Shown: in pieces, positions 34,159 to 42,513 of the stretch | How the letters are laid out: each line of letters begins with the position of its first letter | Numbering within the stretch: position 1 is the first letter of the stretch | From: Acerihabitans arboris | GTDB taxonomy: Bacteria; Pseudomonadota; Gammaproteobacteria; Enterobacterales; Enterobacteriaceae | Length of the DNA stretch: 64,000 nucleotides | Assembly (NCBI RefSeq): GCF_010131535.1 | Contig: NZ_WUBS01000016.1 | Span: 62,001-126,000 of the forward strand | Reading direction: 5' to 3' | Program-made: the position numbers and the translations under genes | The notes under the pieces: model-generated | The model's input: the letters and a program-made list of their open reading frames with translations, nothing else | The model's database searches: none | What the model was told of the DNA's origin: nothing

Positions 34159-35277
34159 TTGCGGCTACCGGCTACCAGAGCCCGCCATGATGGCAAAATT
34201 CTGAATACCTTGACGGCGCCACGGGTAATCGTCTCCCGGCGGGCATTCTGTGGTTTACTGTTATCCACGACGATTCTTGTCGTTGCTTGTGCCGCGGGGC
34301 GGTCAAAGCTGACGACGACGATAACCAGGGGGGTAAAAATCGAGACCATCACATCGCCAATCAACCCGCTGGCCACCGGGGCGGCCCGGCTGGTCGTCAG
34401 CCGGCATCTGGAAACGACGCCGCCGGAACATGCGCCGGTTATCGCCATCCCCAACCGCGAAGCGTTTTCCGTTATCGTGCAGTTGCGGGATTTTGCATCG
34501 CACAAACTCTGGCGTGATGGCCGCCTGGTCCATGCGGGCGGGCATGTGCAACAGGCCGTCGCCATCACCCGGCTTACCGAGGACTGGCGTTGCCAGCATT
34601 TAAGCGCCTTTGATAACGTGCGTTTTTTAATTACCCGTCTGGCGCTGGACGAATTTACCTATGACAGCGGTCAAAAACGCATCGGTCATTTTGACTGCGC
34701 CCCCGGCGCGGTGGATCCGGTGATTTATCACCTGGCGCAGGCGTTGATACCGTTATTGGGCCAACCCGGCGACAAACATGATTTTATGTTTGATCATATC
34801 TCCCTGGCGCTGTTTGCGCACATCGCCGGGGTCTATGGCAAGGCGTCCCAGGACTGGCTGCGGCAAAAAGGGCGCCTGGCGCCCTGGCAGGAGCAGCGGG
34901 CCAAGGATTTTATGCTGGAGAACCTGGCAAAAGGGGCGTCGCTGGAGCTGATCGCCCGGGAGTGCGGCCTGTCGCGCGCGCACTTTGCCCGCAATTTCAA
35001 GAATACCACCGGCACCTCCGCCTGTGCCTGGCTGCAAACGATGCGCATCCATAAAGCGCGCGAACTCCTGTGCGCCAATCAACAGACGCTGACGGAGATC
35101 GCGCTCGAATGCGGGTTTACCGATCAAAGCCATTTTTCCCGGGTATTTAAAACCCTCACCGGCACGTCGCCGGGCTACTGGCAACGCACCCATGGCCGCG
35201 GCAACAGCCCGGCCGCGCCCGACGATCCCTGGTTGCCGGTGCAACCCGAGCCGAGCCATGGCCCCCGGGCCGGTTGA
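34159..35277 (+). CDS. AraC-family transcriptional regulator, start uncertain
   Basis: The C-terminal 100 residues are an AraC double HTH (LELIARECGLSRAHFARNFKNTTGTSACAWLQ and LTEIALECGFTDQSHFSRVFKTLTGTSP). The N-terminal part (about 70-250) is a sensing domain of the kind found in AraC relatives with RLTEDWRCQHLSAFDNVRFLITR. The only in-frame starts near the 5' end are TTG codons, and residues 1-60 resemble no regulator; 25-45 even mimic a lipoprotein signal (ILVVACAAG). The true start may lie further in, or the 5' end may be altered. It follows the kinase gene by 29 bp. The C-terminal tail is proline-rich. Confidence 0.72.
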   Translation: MRLPATRARHDGKILNTLTAPRVIVSRRAFCGLLLSTTILVVACAAGRSKLTTTITRGVKIETITSPINPLATGAARLVVSRHLETTPPEHAPVIAIPNREAFSVIVQLRDFASHKLWRDGRLVHAGGHVQQAVAITRLTEDWRCQHLSAFDNVRFLITRLALDEFTYDSGQKRIGHFDCAPGAVDPVIYHLAQALIPLLGQPGDKHDFMFDHISLALFAHIAGVYGKASQDWLRQKGRLAPWQEQRAKDFMLENLAKGASLELIARECGLSRAHFARNFKNTTGTSACAWLQTMRIHKARELLCANQQTLTEIALECGFTDQSHFSRVFKTLTGTSPGYWQRTHGRGNSPAAPDDPWLPVQPEPSHGPRAG

Positions 35278-35287
35278 TATCCAGATA

Positions 35288-35719
35288 TTATATCGGCGCA
35301 TTACCCTCCACGCCGGACGCATCATTAAGCAAAAACAGCAGATGCCGCAGGGCGCCGTGCGCCATCGCCACGTCCGTTGATTCCTGGAGCGCGGCGATAT
35401 ATTTTTTAGAAAATTCCGTATCGTTCTCCGGCCCCAGCGCAAGCAAACGCTCAATGACGGATTTATATGACAGGACCGTCGCGGCCTCGATCTCATCCGG
35501 TTCATCCAGACGCTCGTCCAGTTCCACCAAAATCTCCGACAGTCGCCGGATCCAGGCGAACTGCGGATGGCAGCTCACCAGTTGCAAATGCTCAAACGGG
35601 CTGCCAATCTGGCCAAAGCGCGCTGTCTCCAGATCAATCAGGGCCTTATGCAGTTTACGTAATGATGCTGAAATGGTTTTGAGGCTGGCGAGGCGATCGC
35701 CATTCATGTTGGCAGGCAT
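35288..35719 (-). CDS. Unknown helical protein in the two-component cluster
   Basis: This 143-residue protein is not recognised. It is predicted to be all-helical and acidic, with HKALIDLETARFGQIG (about 23-38), a central FEHLQLVSCHPQFAWIRRLSEILVELDERLDE and a C-terminal GALRHLLFLLND. The layout resembles small helical histidine-phosphotransfer or regulator-binding proteins, but no such motif is certain; His and Cys occur together in SCHPQF. The start at 35719 has GAGG at about 8 nt. It lies 28 bp downstream of the FixJ-like regulator on the same strand, so the two probably form an operon convergent with the AraC gene. Confidence 0.7.
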   Translation of the reverse strand: MPANMNGDRLASLKTISASLRKLHKALIDLETARFGQIGSPFEHLQLVSCHPQFAWIRRLSEILVELDERLDEPDEIEAATVLSYKSVIERLLALGPENDTEFSKKYIAALQESTDVAMAHGALRHLLFLLNDASGVEGNAPI

Positions 35720-35747
35720 AATGATGGTCCTCACGTAACGATGTTAA

Positions 35748-36368
35748 CTAGCGACTTTGTGATTTGACGATGTGCAGGCGTTCCGCCGCCCTGACCAGGT
35801 CGGCCAGGGAGCGGGTTTGCATTTTTTCCATCACCCGTCTTTTATGGACCTTGGCGGTAATTTCACTCACGCCCAGCGCCGTGGCAATTTGTTTATTCAG
35901 CAGGCCGCCAATCGCCAGGCCCAGCACTTCGCGCTCACGGGGCGTCAGGGTTTGATGCCGCAGGGTCAGGCTCGATTGCTCCATCAGGAACGAGAAGTTT
36001 TTTTCCGCCGCCGACAACCCCTCGCGCACGGCGTTGATCAGGTCCTCGGACCTGATCGGCTTGGTTAAAAACTCGCAGGCCCCGGCCTTCATCGCCCGAA
36101 CAGAGAGGGGGATGGTGCCGAAACCGGTGATAAAGATAATCGGCATTTCCCGGCCCGATTTTTCGAGTTCGGCCAGGACCTGGAACCCATCCGCCACCGG
36201 CATGTTCATATCAAGAATCAAACAGCTGGGCAGGGTGCCAAGACGCTGGTCAAGGAACGCCCGCGCCGAGGAGAAATCGGCTACGTTCAGGTCTTCCGAC
36301 CCTAGTAGCCGAACGATGGATTGTCTTACCGAATCATCATCGTCAACAACATACACAATATGATCCAT
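35748..36368 (-). CDS. FixJ/NarL-type response regulator
   Basis: This 206-residue regulator has a receiver (about 1-120) with DDDD (residues 9-12), phospho-acceptor Asp53 in LILDMNMP, Thr81 in FITGFG and Lys103 in LTKPIR. A LuxR-type HTH (about 138-200) contains LTPREREVLGLAIGGLLNKQIA and VSEITAKVHKRRVMEKM. It should bind DNA when phosphorylated, most plausibly by the hybrid kinase encoded 2 kb away in the opposite direction. It is transcribed first in a two-gene operon with the unknown helical protein. The AT-rich region upstream (36369-36480) presumably holds its promoter. Confidence 0.9.
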   Translation of the reverse strand: MDHIVYVVDDDDSVRQSIVRLLGSEDLNVADFSSARAFLDQRLGTLPSCLILDMNMPVADGFQVLAELEKSGREMPIIFITGFGTIPLSVRAMKAGACEFLTKPIRSEDLINAVREGLSAAEKNFSFLMEQSSLTLRHQTLTPREREVLGLAIGGLLNKQIATALGVSEITAKVHKRRVMEKMQTRSLADLVRAAERLHIVKSQSR

Positions 36369-36778
36369 AGTATGGCCCCATTATTGATACGACTTTTATT
36401 GAAGCGAATTCTGTAAAAAGGAATAACCCGGTTTGATAATCGCCACAAGGCCGGAATTGATCTTGTAAAATAGTACGATTTTTTAACGAAAGAAGTGATT
36501 TTCGCCAACAATTGCCCGGTAAAGGGTAACTATCATCGGCCGGGGCGTTAAATCATCCGCTAGGGATTTACCCTCGCTTGGCCGAAGCGACTTATTCGGC
36601 GCGTGTATGGAGGTAAGGCGGGAACGTCAAGCGCGGGTAACAATGGACTGATAGACATAATTTATTTTAACGGTTAACAATTTCTCTTGAGCGTATATAC
36701 ATATTGGTGTCATGATTGTCATGAATGAATGCTGATGTTAATTCCCGCGTTATGGTTTAGGAGGCTGAGTCATTTAAC
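36369..36778. other. Divergent intergenic region, FixJ-like and GntR genes
   Basis: No gene is supported in these 410 bp. The right half is AT-rich (36650-36740) and probably holds the gntR-type promoter. A repeated GTCATG element (36711-36716 and 36719-36724 region, around CATGATTGTCATGAATG) is a possible regulator half-site near the gene. The left half should hold the promoter for the response regulator. No riboswitch-like or tRNA structure was recognised. Confidence 0.4.
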
Positions 36779-37510
36779 ATGGCCAGAGCGAAACGCCCGA
36801 CAGATGAGAATATGCAGGCCGCCGCTACGCTGTGCGCCAGGGATCGCAGCGCGGTTTATGAGATATTGATGAATGCTATCTCAGAGCATCGCCTCAAGCC
36901 CGGCACCAAGCTAACGGAAGAAAAGCTGGCGACCATTTTTAAGGTATCGCGCACCGTGGTAAGGGAAGCCTTGCAACAGATGGCGTTTGAGCGCGTGGTG
37001 GAGATCCTGCCTAACCGCGGCGCCTTTATTGCCAGCCCGACCATTGCGGAGGCGAAAGAGTTTTTCCAGGCCCGGCGCTATGTCGAGGTACCCTTGCTGG
37101 AAAATATTTGCCAGCGTGTCACGGCCCAGGAAATCAAGCTGCTACGCCAGCACGTTAAGCAGGAAGAGGAAGCCCGGCTGACCAGCGATCGCCGTAAAAT
37201 AGTGCGCTTATCGGGCGAGTTCCATGTGCTGCTGGCCTCCCTGGCGGGGAACCGTTTTCTTGAAAGAACGGTACGCGGGCTGCAGTTACTGACCTGCCTG
37301 ACCATCCTGCTGTATGACACGCCGACGGATGTAACCTGTCAGCACAATGAACATGAACTGCTGGTCGATGCGGTCGAAGCGCGGGACAGCATGCGCGCGC
37401 AAAAGCTGATGCTGGATCATCTGCTGGGAATCGAAAATTCACTTCATCTGGAAGAACCTGAGGATGAAGAGAAAGATCTGGAAGAGATCCTGCTCGGCAC
37501 GGGGAGTTAA
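36779..37510 (+). CDS. GntR-family (FCD/FadR-type) regulator
   Basis: This 243-residue regulator has an N-terminal winged HTH (about 22-90) with ISEHRLKPGTKLTEEKLATIF and VSRTVVREALQQMAFERVVEILPNRGAFIA. The C-terminal FCD helical ligand domain (about 95-225) carries the metal-site pattern R/E, H in GEFHVLLASLAGN, H in QHNEHELLVDAVEARD and a final H in LMLDHLLG. The acidic tail (residues 225-243) is unusual in its density of Glu and Asp. It precedes the NMT1-type ABC operon on the same strand, ends with a strong terminator, and probably controls that operon. Confidence 0.88.
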   Translation: MARAKRPTDENMQAAATLCARDRSAVYEILMNAISEHRLKPGTKLTEEKLATIFKVSRTVVREALQQMAFERVVEILPNRGAFIASPTIAEAKEFFQARRYVEVPLLENICQRVTAQEIKLLRQHVKQEEEARLTSDRRKIVRLSGEFHVLLASLAGNRFLERTVRGLQLLTCLTILLYDTPTDVTCQHNEHELLVDAVEARDSMRAQKLMLDHLLGIENSLHLEEPEDEEKDLEEILLGTGS

Positions 37511-37585
37511 ATTTCTTATATCTGGCGCCGTCGGCCGGGAAGCCATTTTTTTATCCTCATCATATCATCCGCTGGTTTTACCAGT

Positions 37586-37614
37586 AAAAAGAGCGCCTTA
37601 GGCGCTCTTTTTTT
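37586..37614 (+). terminator. Terminator of the GntR-family gene
   Basis: A perfect 10-bp stem (37588-37597 with 37601-37610, loop TTA) ends in seven T. The left flank is A-rich, so it may also act bidirectionally. It isolates the regulator gene from the ABC operon that starts about 100 bp later. Confidence 0.88.
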
Positions 37615-37707
37615 CCCGCCATATTTTCCCCCGCGCAAAGCGTAAAAACGCCTTTCATAAGAAATGCATATCACTAAAATAAAACTGATGAACAATTTAA
37701 ATAATTA

Positions 37708-37736
37708 TTGACATCAATTTTACATGATCTTATTGT
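37708..37736 (+). promoter_or_regulatory. Sigma-70 promoter of the NMT1-type ABC operon
   Basis: TTGACA (37708-37713) and TATTGT (37731-37736) are separated by 17 bp, a strong sigma-70 match in a very AT-rich stretch. The predicted start of transcription near 37743 leaves a leader of about 88 nt before the chosen ATG at 37831. Confidence 0.7.
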
Positions 37737-37791
37737 CAAAACTAGCCCATATCCTCTGCCGCAACGATCCTCAAGCCACGTTGCCGTAGGC

Positions 37792-37805
37792 GATTGTCGA
37801 CAATC
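37792..37805. promoter_or_regulatory. Palindromic candidate operator for the GntR regulator
   Basis: GATTGTCGACAATC is a perfect 14-bp palindrome whose core TTGTCGACAA fits the T-x-GT-(n)-AC-x-A pattern of FCD-type GntR regulators. It lies about 50 bp after the predicted transcription start and 26 bp before the first gene, a position suited to repression. Confidence 0.5.
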
Positions 37806-37830
37806 CTTGATCACCTTGTGGATTACGCAC

Positions 37831-38712
37831 ATGACTGAATTGGTACTGGCTCATGGTGAAGCGCTTTCCAACCTGCCCTTGTTCGTGGCGCAGGCGCACG
37901 GTTATTTCCGCGATCAAGGATTGACGGTGAGGGTGCCGGAGCTTAACGGCACGGCCTCCACCATCGCATTACTCAGAAGCGGCGCAGCGCAGATAGGCAC
38001 CACGGGATTTACCCAGCCGTTGCGTGACTTTTACGCGGCGGATCCGCTGCGGATTATCGCGGGCAGCGGCATTGGCGGCATGGCGGTGATGGCTCACCCC
38101 GATTGCGTCGCGGCGAAACCCGCCACCCTGCGCTGGGGTACCTTTTTCGAGGATCCGATGGAAGTGCTGCTGCACGATGTCATTTGCCATTACCAAGGCG
38201 CGTGGCGCCACGGTGATATCCGTTATTTTACCACCCTGGGCCACGCAATAACCGCCATGCATCGGTGCGAGGTAGACGCCTGCACCTTTATCGAACCGGT
38301 GATAAGCCAGTTGGAACAACGGGGCTATAAAAAAATGTGTGATGCCGGGGAAGTCTGGGGAACGGCCTATCCCGATACCGTGCTGGTCGCGCGCGCCGGT
38401 TTTTTACAACGGCACCCGGACCAGGTCGACGCGGTGATCAAAGCCCTGATACAGGCTGAAAGCACGATCAGGCAGGATCCGCAGGGCGCCCTGGCAAGCG
38501 TGGCGCCATTTTATCCCGGTTTTACCCCGGACGTATTGTTGCAGGGCTTGGCGCGGCAGCCTTCACAAATTGATATACGCCATCTGGCCGATACCATCAC
38601 CAATCGATTCCAGTCGCTGGGGGCGATGGGCAGGCTGACGCCGCCGGACAACCCATCGGCCGTGCTGGATTTCAGCCGGTTATCCGCCCTGCTGGCGCAA
38701 GCGGCTTACTGA
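37831..38712 (+). CDS. NMT1/THI5-like binding protein without signal peptide
   Basis: This 293-residue protein has the NMT1/THI5 (SsuA/TauA-like) fold: a family start LVLAHGEALSNLPLFVAQAHGYFRDQGLTV, then ALLRSGAAQIGTTGF, and a second lobe with ITAMHRCEVDACTFIEPV. No secretion signal is present at the ATG 37831, and the longer frame from TTG 37708 starts inside the promoter. It may be a cytoplasmic substrate sensor, a mis-started exported protein, or an enzyme-like relative; the yeast THI5 Cys motif is not seen. It leads an operon with a second binding protein, permease, ATPase and two hydrolases. Confidence 0.72.
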   Translation: MTELVLAHGEALSNLPLFVAQAHGYFRDQGLTVRVPELNGTASTIALLRSGAAQIGTTGFTQPLRDFYAADPLRIIAGSGIGGMAVMAHPDCVAAKPATLRWGTFFEDPMEVLLHDVICHYQGAWRHGDIRYFTTLGHAITAMHRCEVDACTFIEPVISQLEQRGYKKMCDAGEVWGTAYPDTVLVARAGFLQRHPDQVDAVIKALIQAESTIRQDPQGALASVAPFYPGFTPDVLLQGLARQPSQIDIRHLADTITNRFQSLGAMGRLTPPDNPSAVLDFSRLSALLAQAAY

Positions 38713-38839
38713 ATACACGCGGCGACAGGCCGCAATACGCAAGATTCGCAACAACAGGCCACGCTAGTCCACCGACGGACAATATGCTTTCCAGGCAGGG
38801 GTTCGTTCGCGCTTTCATCGACACCAGGAGAACAGGATT

Positions 38840-39889
38840 ATGTCAACAAAACGGGTTTTCCCGCGGCTAAATGGCTTCGATATCAATCGGCGCCACTTCC
38901 TTAAGCACAGCGCGCTGGCGGCCGGCGGACTGGCGCTGGGCAAATACCTTATCGCCCAACCCGCCCTGGCGGCGGATATCACCACCTTTAAAGCGACGCA
39001 TGGCACGGGCTTGTGCAACTGCCCGTTCTTCCTGGTCAAAGAGCGCGGGCTGGCGAAAAATGTCGCGCTGGATTTCGTGACCACGCCGACCAATGCCGAC
39101 ATTGCGGCCCTGTTCGGCGCCGGGTTGGTGGATGTGACCGTGCTCCCTTATACCAACTTCATCACGCTTTACGCCCAGGGAGCGCCGATCAAAATCGTGG
39201 CCGGTTCCGGCGTGCAAGGCTGTGTCATTGTTTCCCAGCAGGGCATCGACTCCGCCGAAAAGCTGCGTGGCAAGACGTTGGGAACCTTCCAGGCGGATAC
39301 GCTGGAAATGCTGCCATATGACTATCTCAAAAAAGCGGGTATGGGCTTCGCCGATGTGAAGGTGCGCTATTTCGGCACGTCGCCGGAGCTGGCCCAGGCC
39401 TTTATCAATGGCAATATCGACGCCATGTGCCATATCGAACCCTACGCTACCCAGGCCGTGCAATCGCGCCCGGGCGCAGTCCGGCTATCCGACGGCGTCG
39501 ACATTTACGGTAAGAACTACAGCGATTGCGTGCTGGCGGTGCGCGCCTCCGTCCTGGCGGAAAACCGTGACGCGGTTAAGGCCTTGATCAAGGGCATGAT
39601 GATTGCGCAACACCAGGAAGAAACCGATCGGGCGGCGGCGGTAAAAGACACCGTGGGCAAATACTTCAAGACCAGTTACGAAGCCACGCTGGATGCCGCG
39701 ACAAAACAACCCGCGATGATCGATCAGCGGCAAAACCAGGATTTTATCCTGCAACGCGCCAACAATCTTAAGGAATTACGTTATATCCAGCAGGTTCCGG
39801 GCGCGGATATCTTCGACTGGTCATTGCTTAACGAGGTGATTAAGGAAAACCCCGACTTATATGGCGCGCTGGAGCTGAAAAGCGCATGA
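38840..39889 (+). CDS. Tat-exported NMT1/SsuA-like ABC substrate-binding protein
   Basis: This 349-residue protein has a twin-arginine signal, NRRHFLKHSALAAGGLALG, with a cleavage region near QPALAAD (about residue 45). The mature protein is an NMT1/TauA-like binding protein: FKATHGTGLCNCPFFLVKERGL, then LYAQGAPIKIVAGSGVQG, KLRGKTLGTFQADT and a second lobe with FINGNIDAMCHIEPYATQA. A Cys pair near the entrance (CNC) is notable. AGGAGAACAGG precedes the ATG. It overlaps the permease gene by 4 bp and is the likely periplasmic receptor of the importer. The substrate is not known. Confidence 0.85.
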   Translation: MSTKRVFPRLNGFDINRRHFLKHSALAAGGLALGKYLIAQPALAADITTFKATHGTGLCNCPFFLVKERGLAKNVALDFVTTPTNADIAALFGAGLVDVTVLPYTNFITLYAQGAPIKIVAGSGVQGCVIVSQQGIDSAEKLRGKTLGTFQADTLEMLPYDYLKKAGMGFADVKVRYFGTSPELAQAFINGNIDAMCHIEPYATQAVQSRPGAVRLSDGVDIYGKNYSDCVLAVRASVLAENRDAVKALIKGMMIAQHQEETDRAAAVKDTVGKYFKTSYEATLDAATKQPAMIDQRQNQDFILQRANNLKELRYIQQVPGADIFDWSLLNEVIKENPDLYGALELKSA

Positions 39890-40806
39890 AGGCGGATACC
39901 CTGCAAAAGCCGGTTAAAAATGCCGGCGTTTCTCCCGGTGGTCTCAATCCCCCGCTCAGGCGGCCCAAAGGGCGCGGCTGGGGACCATTCTTCTCCCGCG
40001 TCGGCTGGGGCGTGGCCTCGGTCGCCCTGTTTACCGGGATCTGGGAGGCCATGTGGGCTTTCGGAGGATTAAATCCGCTGTTATTGCCGCCGCCGCATAT
40101 CTTCCTGGCGAATTTTGCCCGGCAGGCACAATATTTTATCCCAACCGATGTCATCGGCCAGATCACCGACGACACCGCCTTATTGTCGTTGGGAAAAACC
40201 ATTCTCGCCACGGTGGGCCGCGTGATGGCGGGGCTGGCCCTCGGTTTTATCCTGAGCCTGTCGTGCGGCCTGGCGATTTGTTATTTCCGCCTGTTCGGCA
40301 AGCTGGTATTGCCGACGATTACCCTGCTGGCGCCTATCTCGCCCATCGCCTGGCTGCCGGTCGCCATCTTTATCTTTGGCATCGGCAATCCGCCGGCGAT
40401 TTTTATGGTGTTTATTTCGCTGTTTTTTGTCATGACCGTGTCCACTATCAGCCAGATTGAGGGCGTCGGCAAAACGCATCTCAACGTGGCGGCGGTGATG
40501 GGGGCGACCCGGGCACAAACCTTTCGTTACGTCATCATTCCCGCCATCCTGCCTTCGTTATTTTTCGTGCTGCGCATGAATCTGTTCGGCGCCTGGATGA
40601 TTGTGCTGGTGGCGGAGGCGACGGGGGTCGGCAGCGGACTGGGGCAAATCGTGATGCAGGCGCGCAACACGTTTAATTCCAGCCTGTCGTTCTTCACCAT
40701 GACCATCATCGGCATCACCGGATTTGTTTTCGATCTGTTATTGCGCAACGTACAGAAAAAACTTCTTTACTGGGTACCTGAAAACCATGCTGGAGGAAGC
40801 AAATGA
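39886..40806 (+). CDS. NitT/TauT-type ABC permease
   Basis: This 306-residue inner-membrane permease of the BPD_transp_1 family has six predicted helices. It carries the EAA loop AAVMGATRAQTFRYVIIPAILPS (about residues 203-225), the coupling site for the ATPase. The N-terminal 40 residues are basic and proline-rich (SPGGLNPPLRRPKGRGWGPF) before the first helix. It resembles SsuC/TauC/ThiX permeases. It overlaps its neighbours by 4 bp on both sides, so the transporter is translated as one coupled unit with the binding protein and ATPase. Confidence 0.87.
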   Translation: MKADTLQKPVKNAGVSPGGLNPPLRRPKGRGWGPFFSRVGWGVASVALFTGIWEAMWAFGGLNPLLLPPPHIFLANFARQAQYFIPTDVIGQITDDTALLSLGKTILATVGRVMAGLALGFILSLSCGLAICYFRLFGKLVLPTITLLAPISPIAWLPVAIFIFGIGNPPAIFMVFISLFFVMTVSTISQIEGVGKTHLNVAAVMGATRAQTFRYVIIPAILPSLFFVLRMNLFGAWMIVLVAEATGVGSGLGQIVMQARNTFNSSLSFFTMTIIGITGFVFDLLLRNVQKKLLYWVPENHAGGSK

Positions 40807-41609
40807 CGCAGAACATCGGCTCCCAACCCCCGCTGATCGATTGCAGCAACGTGGGTAAAGTCTGGATTGACGCGCGCGGCGCCTCTTTCGCCGCGCTGGA
40901 GAACGTCAATTTGCAGGTGGCACGGGGTGAGTTTGTCGTGCTTCTCGGCCCCAGCGGCTGCGGTAAAAGTACCTTGCTGTATATGATTGCCGGGCTGGAA
41001 CCGGTCAGCACAGGAACGATTCGCTGCGGGGGCGCCGCAGTGGCCCGGCCGGGCACCGATCGCGGGTTTGTGTTTCAGGAAGCGTCGCTCTATCCCTGGC
41101 TTACGGTGGCGGAGAATGTCGCCTTCGGCCTGAAGATGCAGGGCATGTCTAAAGAGCAAAGGTTAAAACGGGCGCAGGCCATCCTGCAAAACGTCGGGCT
41201 GGCCGATGCCGCGGATAAACGGCCGGATCAACTCTCAGGCGGCATGCGCCAGCGGGTGGCGATGGCCAGGGCGCTGGCGCTGAATCCCGAAGCGCTGTTG
41301 CTGGATGAACCCTTTGCGGCCCTGGATGTCCAGACGCGGGCGAAAATGCAGGACTTTCTCATCCGCATCTGGCGGCAAACCGGCGTATCGATGATTTTTG
41401 TCACCCACCATATTGATGAAGCCGTGGCGCTGGCGGATCGGGTGGTGGTATTTACCGCGCGTCCGGGCGGCATTAAAGAAATCATCCCTATCGACCTCCC
41501 CCGGCCGCGCGATCCCAAAAGCCCCGCGTTCCATCAGCTCAGCGATCATCTTATCGATCTCCTGCGTGATGAAGTAGATCGCGCATTTGCAGAACAGGAG
41601 GTGGGCTGA
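40803..41609 (+). CDS. NitT/TauT-type ABC ATPase
   Basis: This 268-residue ATP-binding protein has Walker A GPSGCGKST (about residues 47-55), the Q loop in FVFQEASLYPWLTV, the signature LSGGMRQRVAMARALA (about 142-157), Walker B LLLDEPFAALD and the switch His in FVTHHIDEA. It energises the permease encoded at 39886-40806. It shares the last base of its stop with the ATG of the nitrilase-family gene (TGATG), so transport and hydrolysis genes are coupled. Confidence 0.9.
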   Translation: MTQNIGSQPPLIDCSNVGKVWIDARGASFAALENVNLQVARGEFVVLLGPSGCGKSTLLYMIAGLEPVSTGTIRCGGAAVARPGTDRGFVFQEASLYPWLTVAENVAFGLKMQGMSKEQRLKRAQAILQNVGLADAADKRPDQLSGGMRQRVAMARALALNPEALLLDEPFAALDVQTRAKMQDFLIRIWRQTGVSMIFVTHHIDEAVALADRVVVFTARPGGIKEIIPIDLPRPRDPKSPAFHQLSDHLIDLLRDEVDRAFAEQEVG

Positions 41610-42490
41610 TGAGATCGCCCAGCCTGCCTGTTGCCGCGTTGCAAATGCCGCCGGGCAGCCTGGACCTGGCGCGTAATCGCCAGATGTTGACGGCCGCCGT
41701 TTCCCGCGCCGCCGACGCCGGCGCACGCCTGGTGGCGCTGCCGGAATTGGCGCTGACACCCTATTTTTGCGCGGCGCCGGCGGAAAGATACCGCCACTGG
41801 GCCGAATCCGTCCAGGGTGAGAGCGCCGGCTGGTGCGCGGCGCTGGCCCAACGGCTGGAATGCGCTATTTTACTGCCGCTTTATGAGCACGATAGCCAAC
41901 GCGGGCGTTATTACAACGCGGTCATCGGCTTTGATCGGCGCGGACAGATGTTGGGCGACGGCGCCCTGGCGCGAAAATTACATTTGCCGGTAAATGACTA
42001 TCCCGCGCCCGGCTTTGACGAAGCCGCGCATTTTACACCGGGCGACGGGCTGCAAACGTTTGATATTGAAGGTTGGCGCTGTGCGGTTTTGATCTGCTAT
42101 GACCGCCGCTTTCCCGAATGCTGGCGCGCGCTGCGCCAGGCGGGGGTCGAGCTGGTCATTGTTCCCGTCGCCGGCAGCGGCGGCGATGACACGGCCTTCT
42201 TCCTCGGCGAATTGCGTACGCATGCCAAGGAGAACGGCCTGATGGTGGTTTGCGCCAACAAAGTGGGCCAGGAATGGCTGGATGGCATGGCAACGGATAA
42301 TTACGGCGAGTCCTGCGTCATCGACGCCGACGGCGCGATGCTGGCGCACCGCCCTCGCCACCAGGGAGCGGGGGAAGTGAAGGCGACGCTGCATTACCAG
42401 CGGTTCAGTCGGATCCGTCGGCAAATGCGCTATTTCAACGATCGTCGCGGCGATCTGTTTGGACCCGTGCCACACGGCTGGGTGCGATAA
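41609..42490 (+). CDS. Carbon-nitrogen hydrolase (nitrilase superfamily)
   Basis: This 293-residue hydrolase shows the Glu-Lys-Cys triad: Glu in LVALPELALTPYF (about residue 47), Lys in ARKLHLPVNDY (about 123) and Cys in AVLICYDRRFPE (about 158). The active-site sequence resembles N-carbamoyl-amino-acid or beta-ureidopropionate-type amidohydrolases rather than true nitrilases. It is coupled to the ATPase gene and followed by a COG0402 deaminase. The pair suggests stepwise hydrolysis of a nitrogen-rich heterocycle or carbamoyl compound brought in by the linked importer. The substrate is inferred only at that level. Confidence 0.85.
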   Translation: MRSPSLPVAALQMPPGSLDLARNRQMLTAAVSRAADAGARLVALPELALTPYFCAAPAERYRHWAESVQGESAGWCAALAQRLECAILLPLYEHDSQRGRYYNAVIGFDRRGQMLGDGALARKLHLPVNDYPAPGFDEAAHFTPGDGLQTFDIEGWRCAVLICYDRRFPECWRALRQAGVELVIVPVAGSGGDDTAFFLGELRTHAKENGLMVVCANKVGQEWLDGMATDNYGESCVIDADGAMLAHRPRHQGAGEVKATLHYQRFSRIRRQMRYFNDRRGDLFGPVPHGWVR

Positions 42491-42513
42491 TCTCACAGAT
42501 ACAGGATATCAAT

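Noticed and set aside
34230..34300. Lipoprotein signal (ILVVACAAG) at the N-terminus of the AraC-type frame
   Set aside because: The downstream protein is a DNA-binding regulator that must stay in the cytoplasm, and the start is a weak TTG. The resemblance is probably accidental, or the true start is further in.
37511..37830. A TPP riboswitch ahead of the NMT1-type operon or near the TenA-like gene (48614-49486)
   Set aside because: The conserved CTGAGA and ACC-TGATC elements were not found in either leader.
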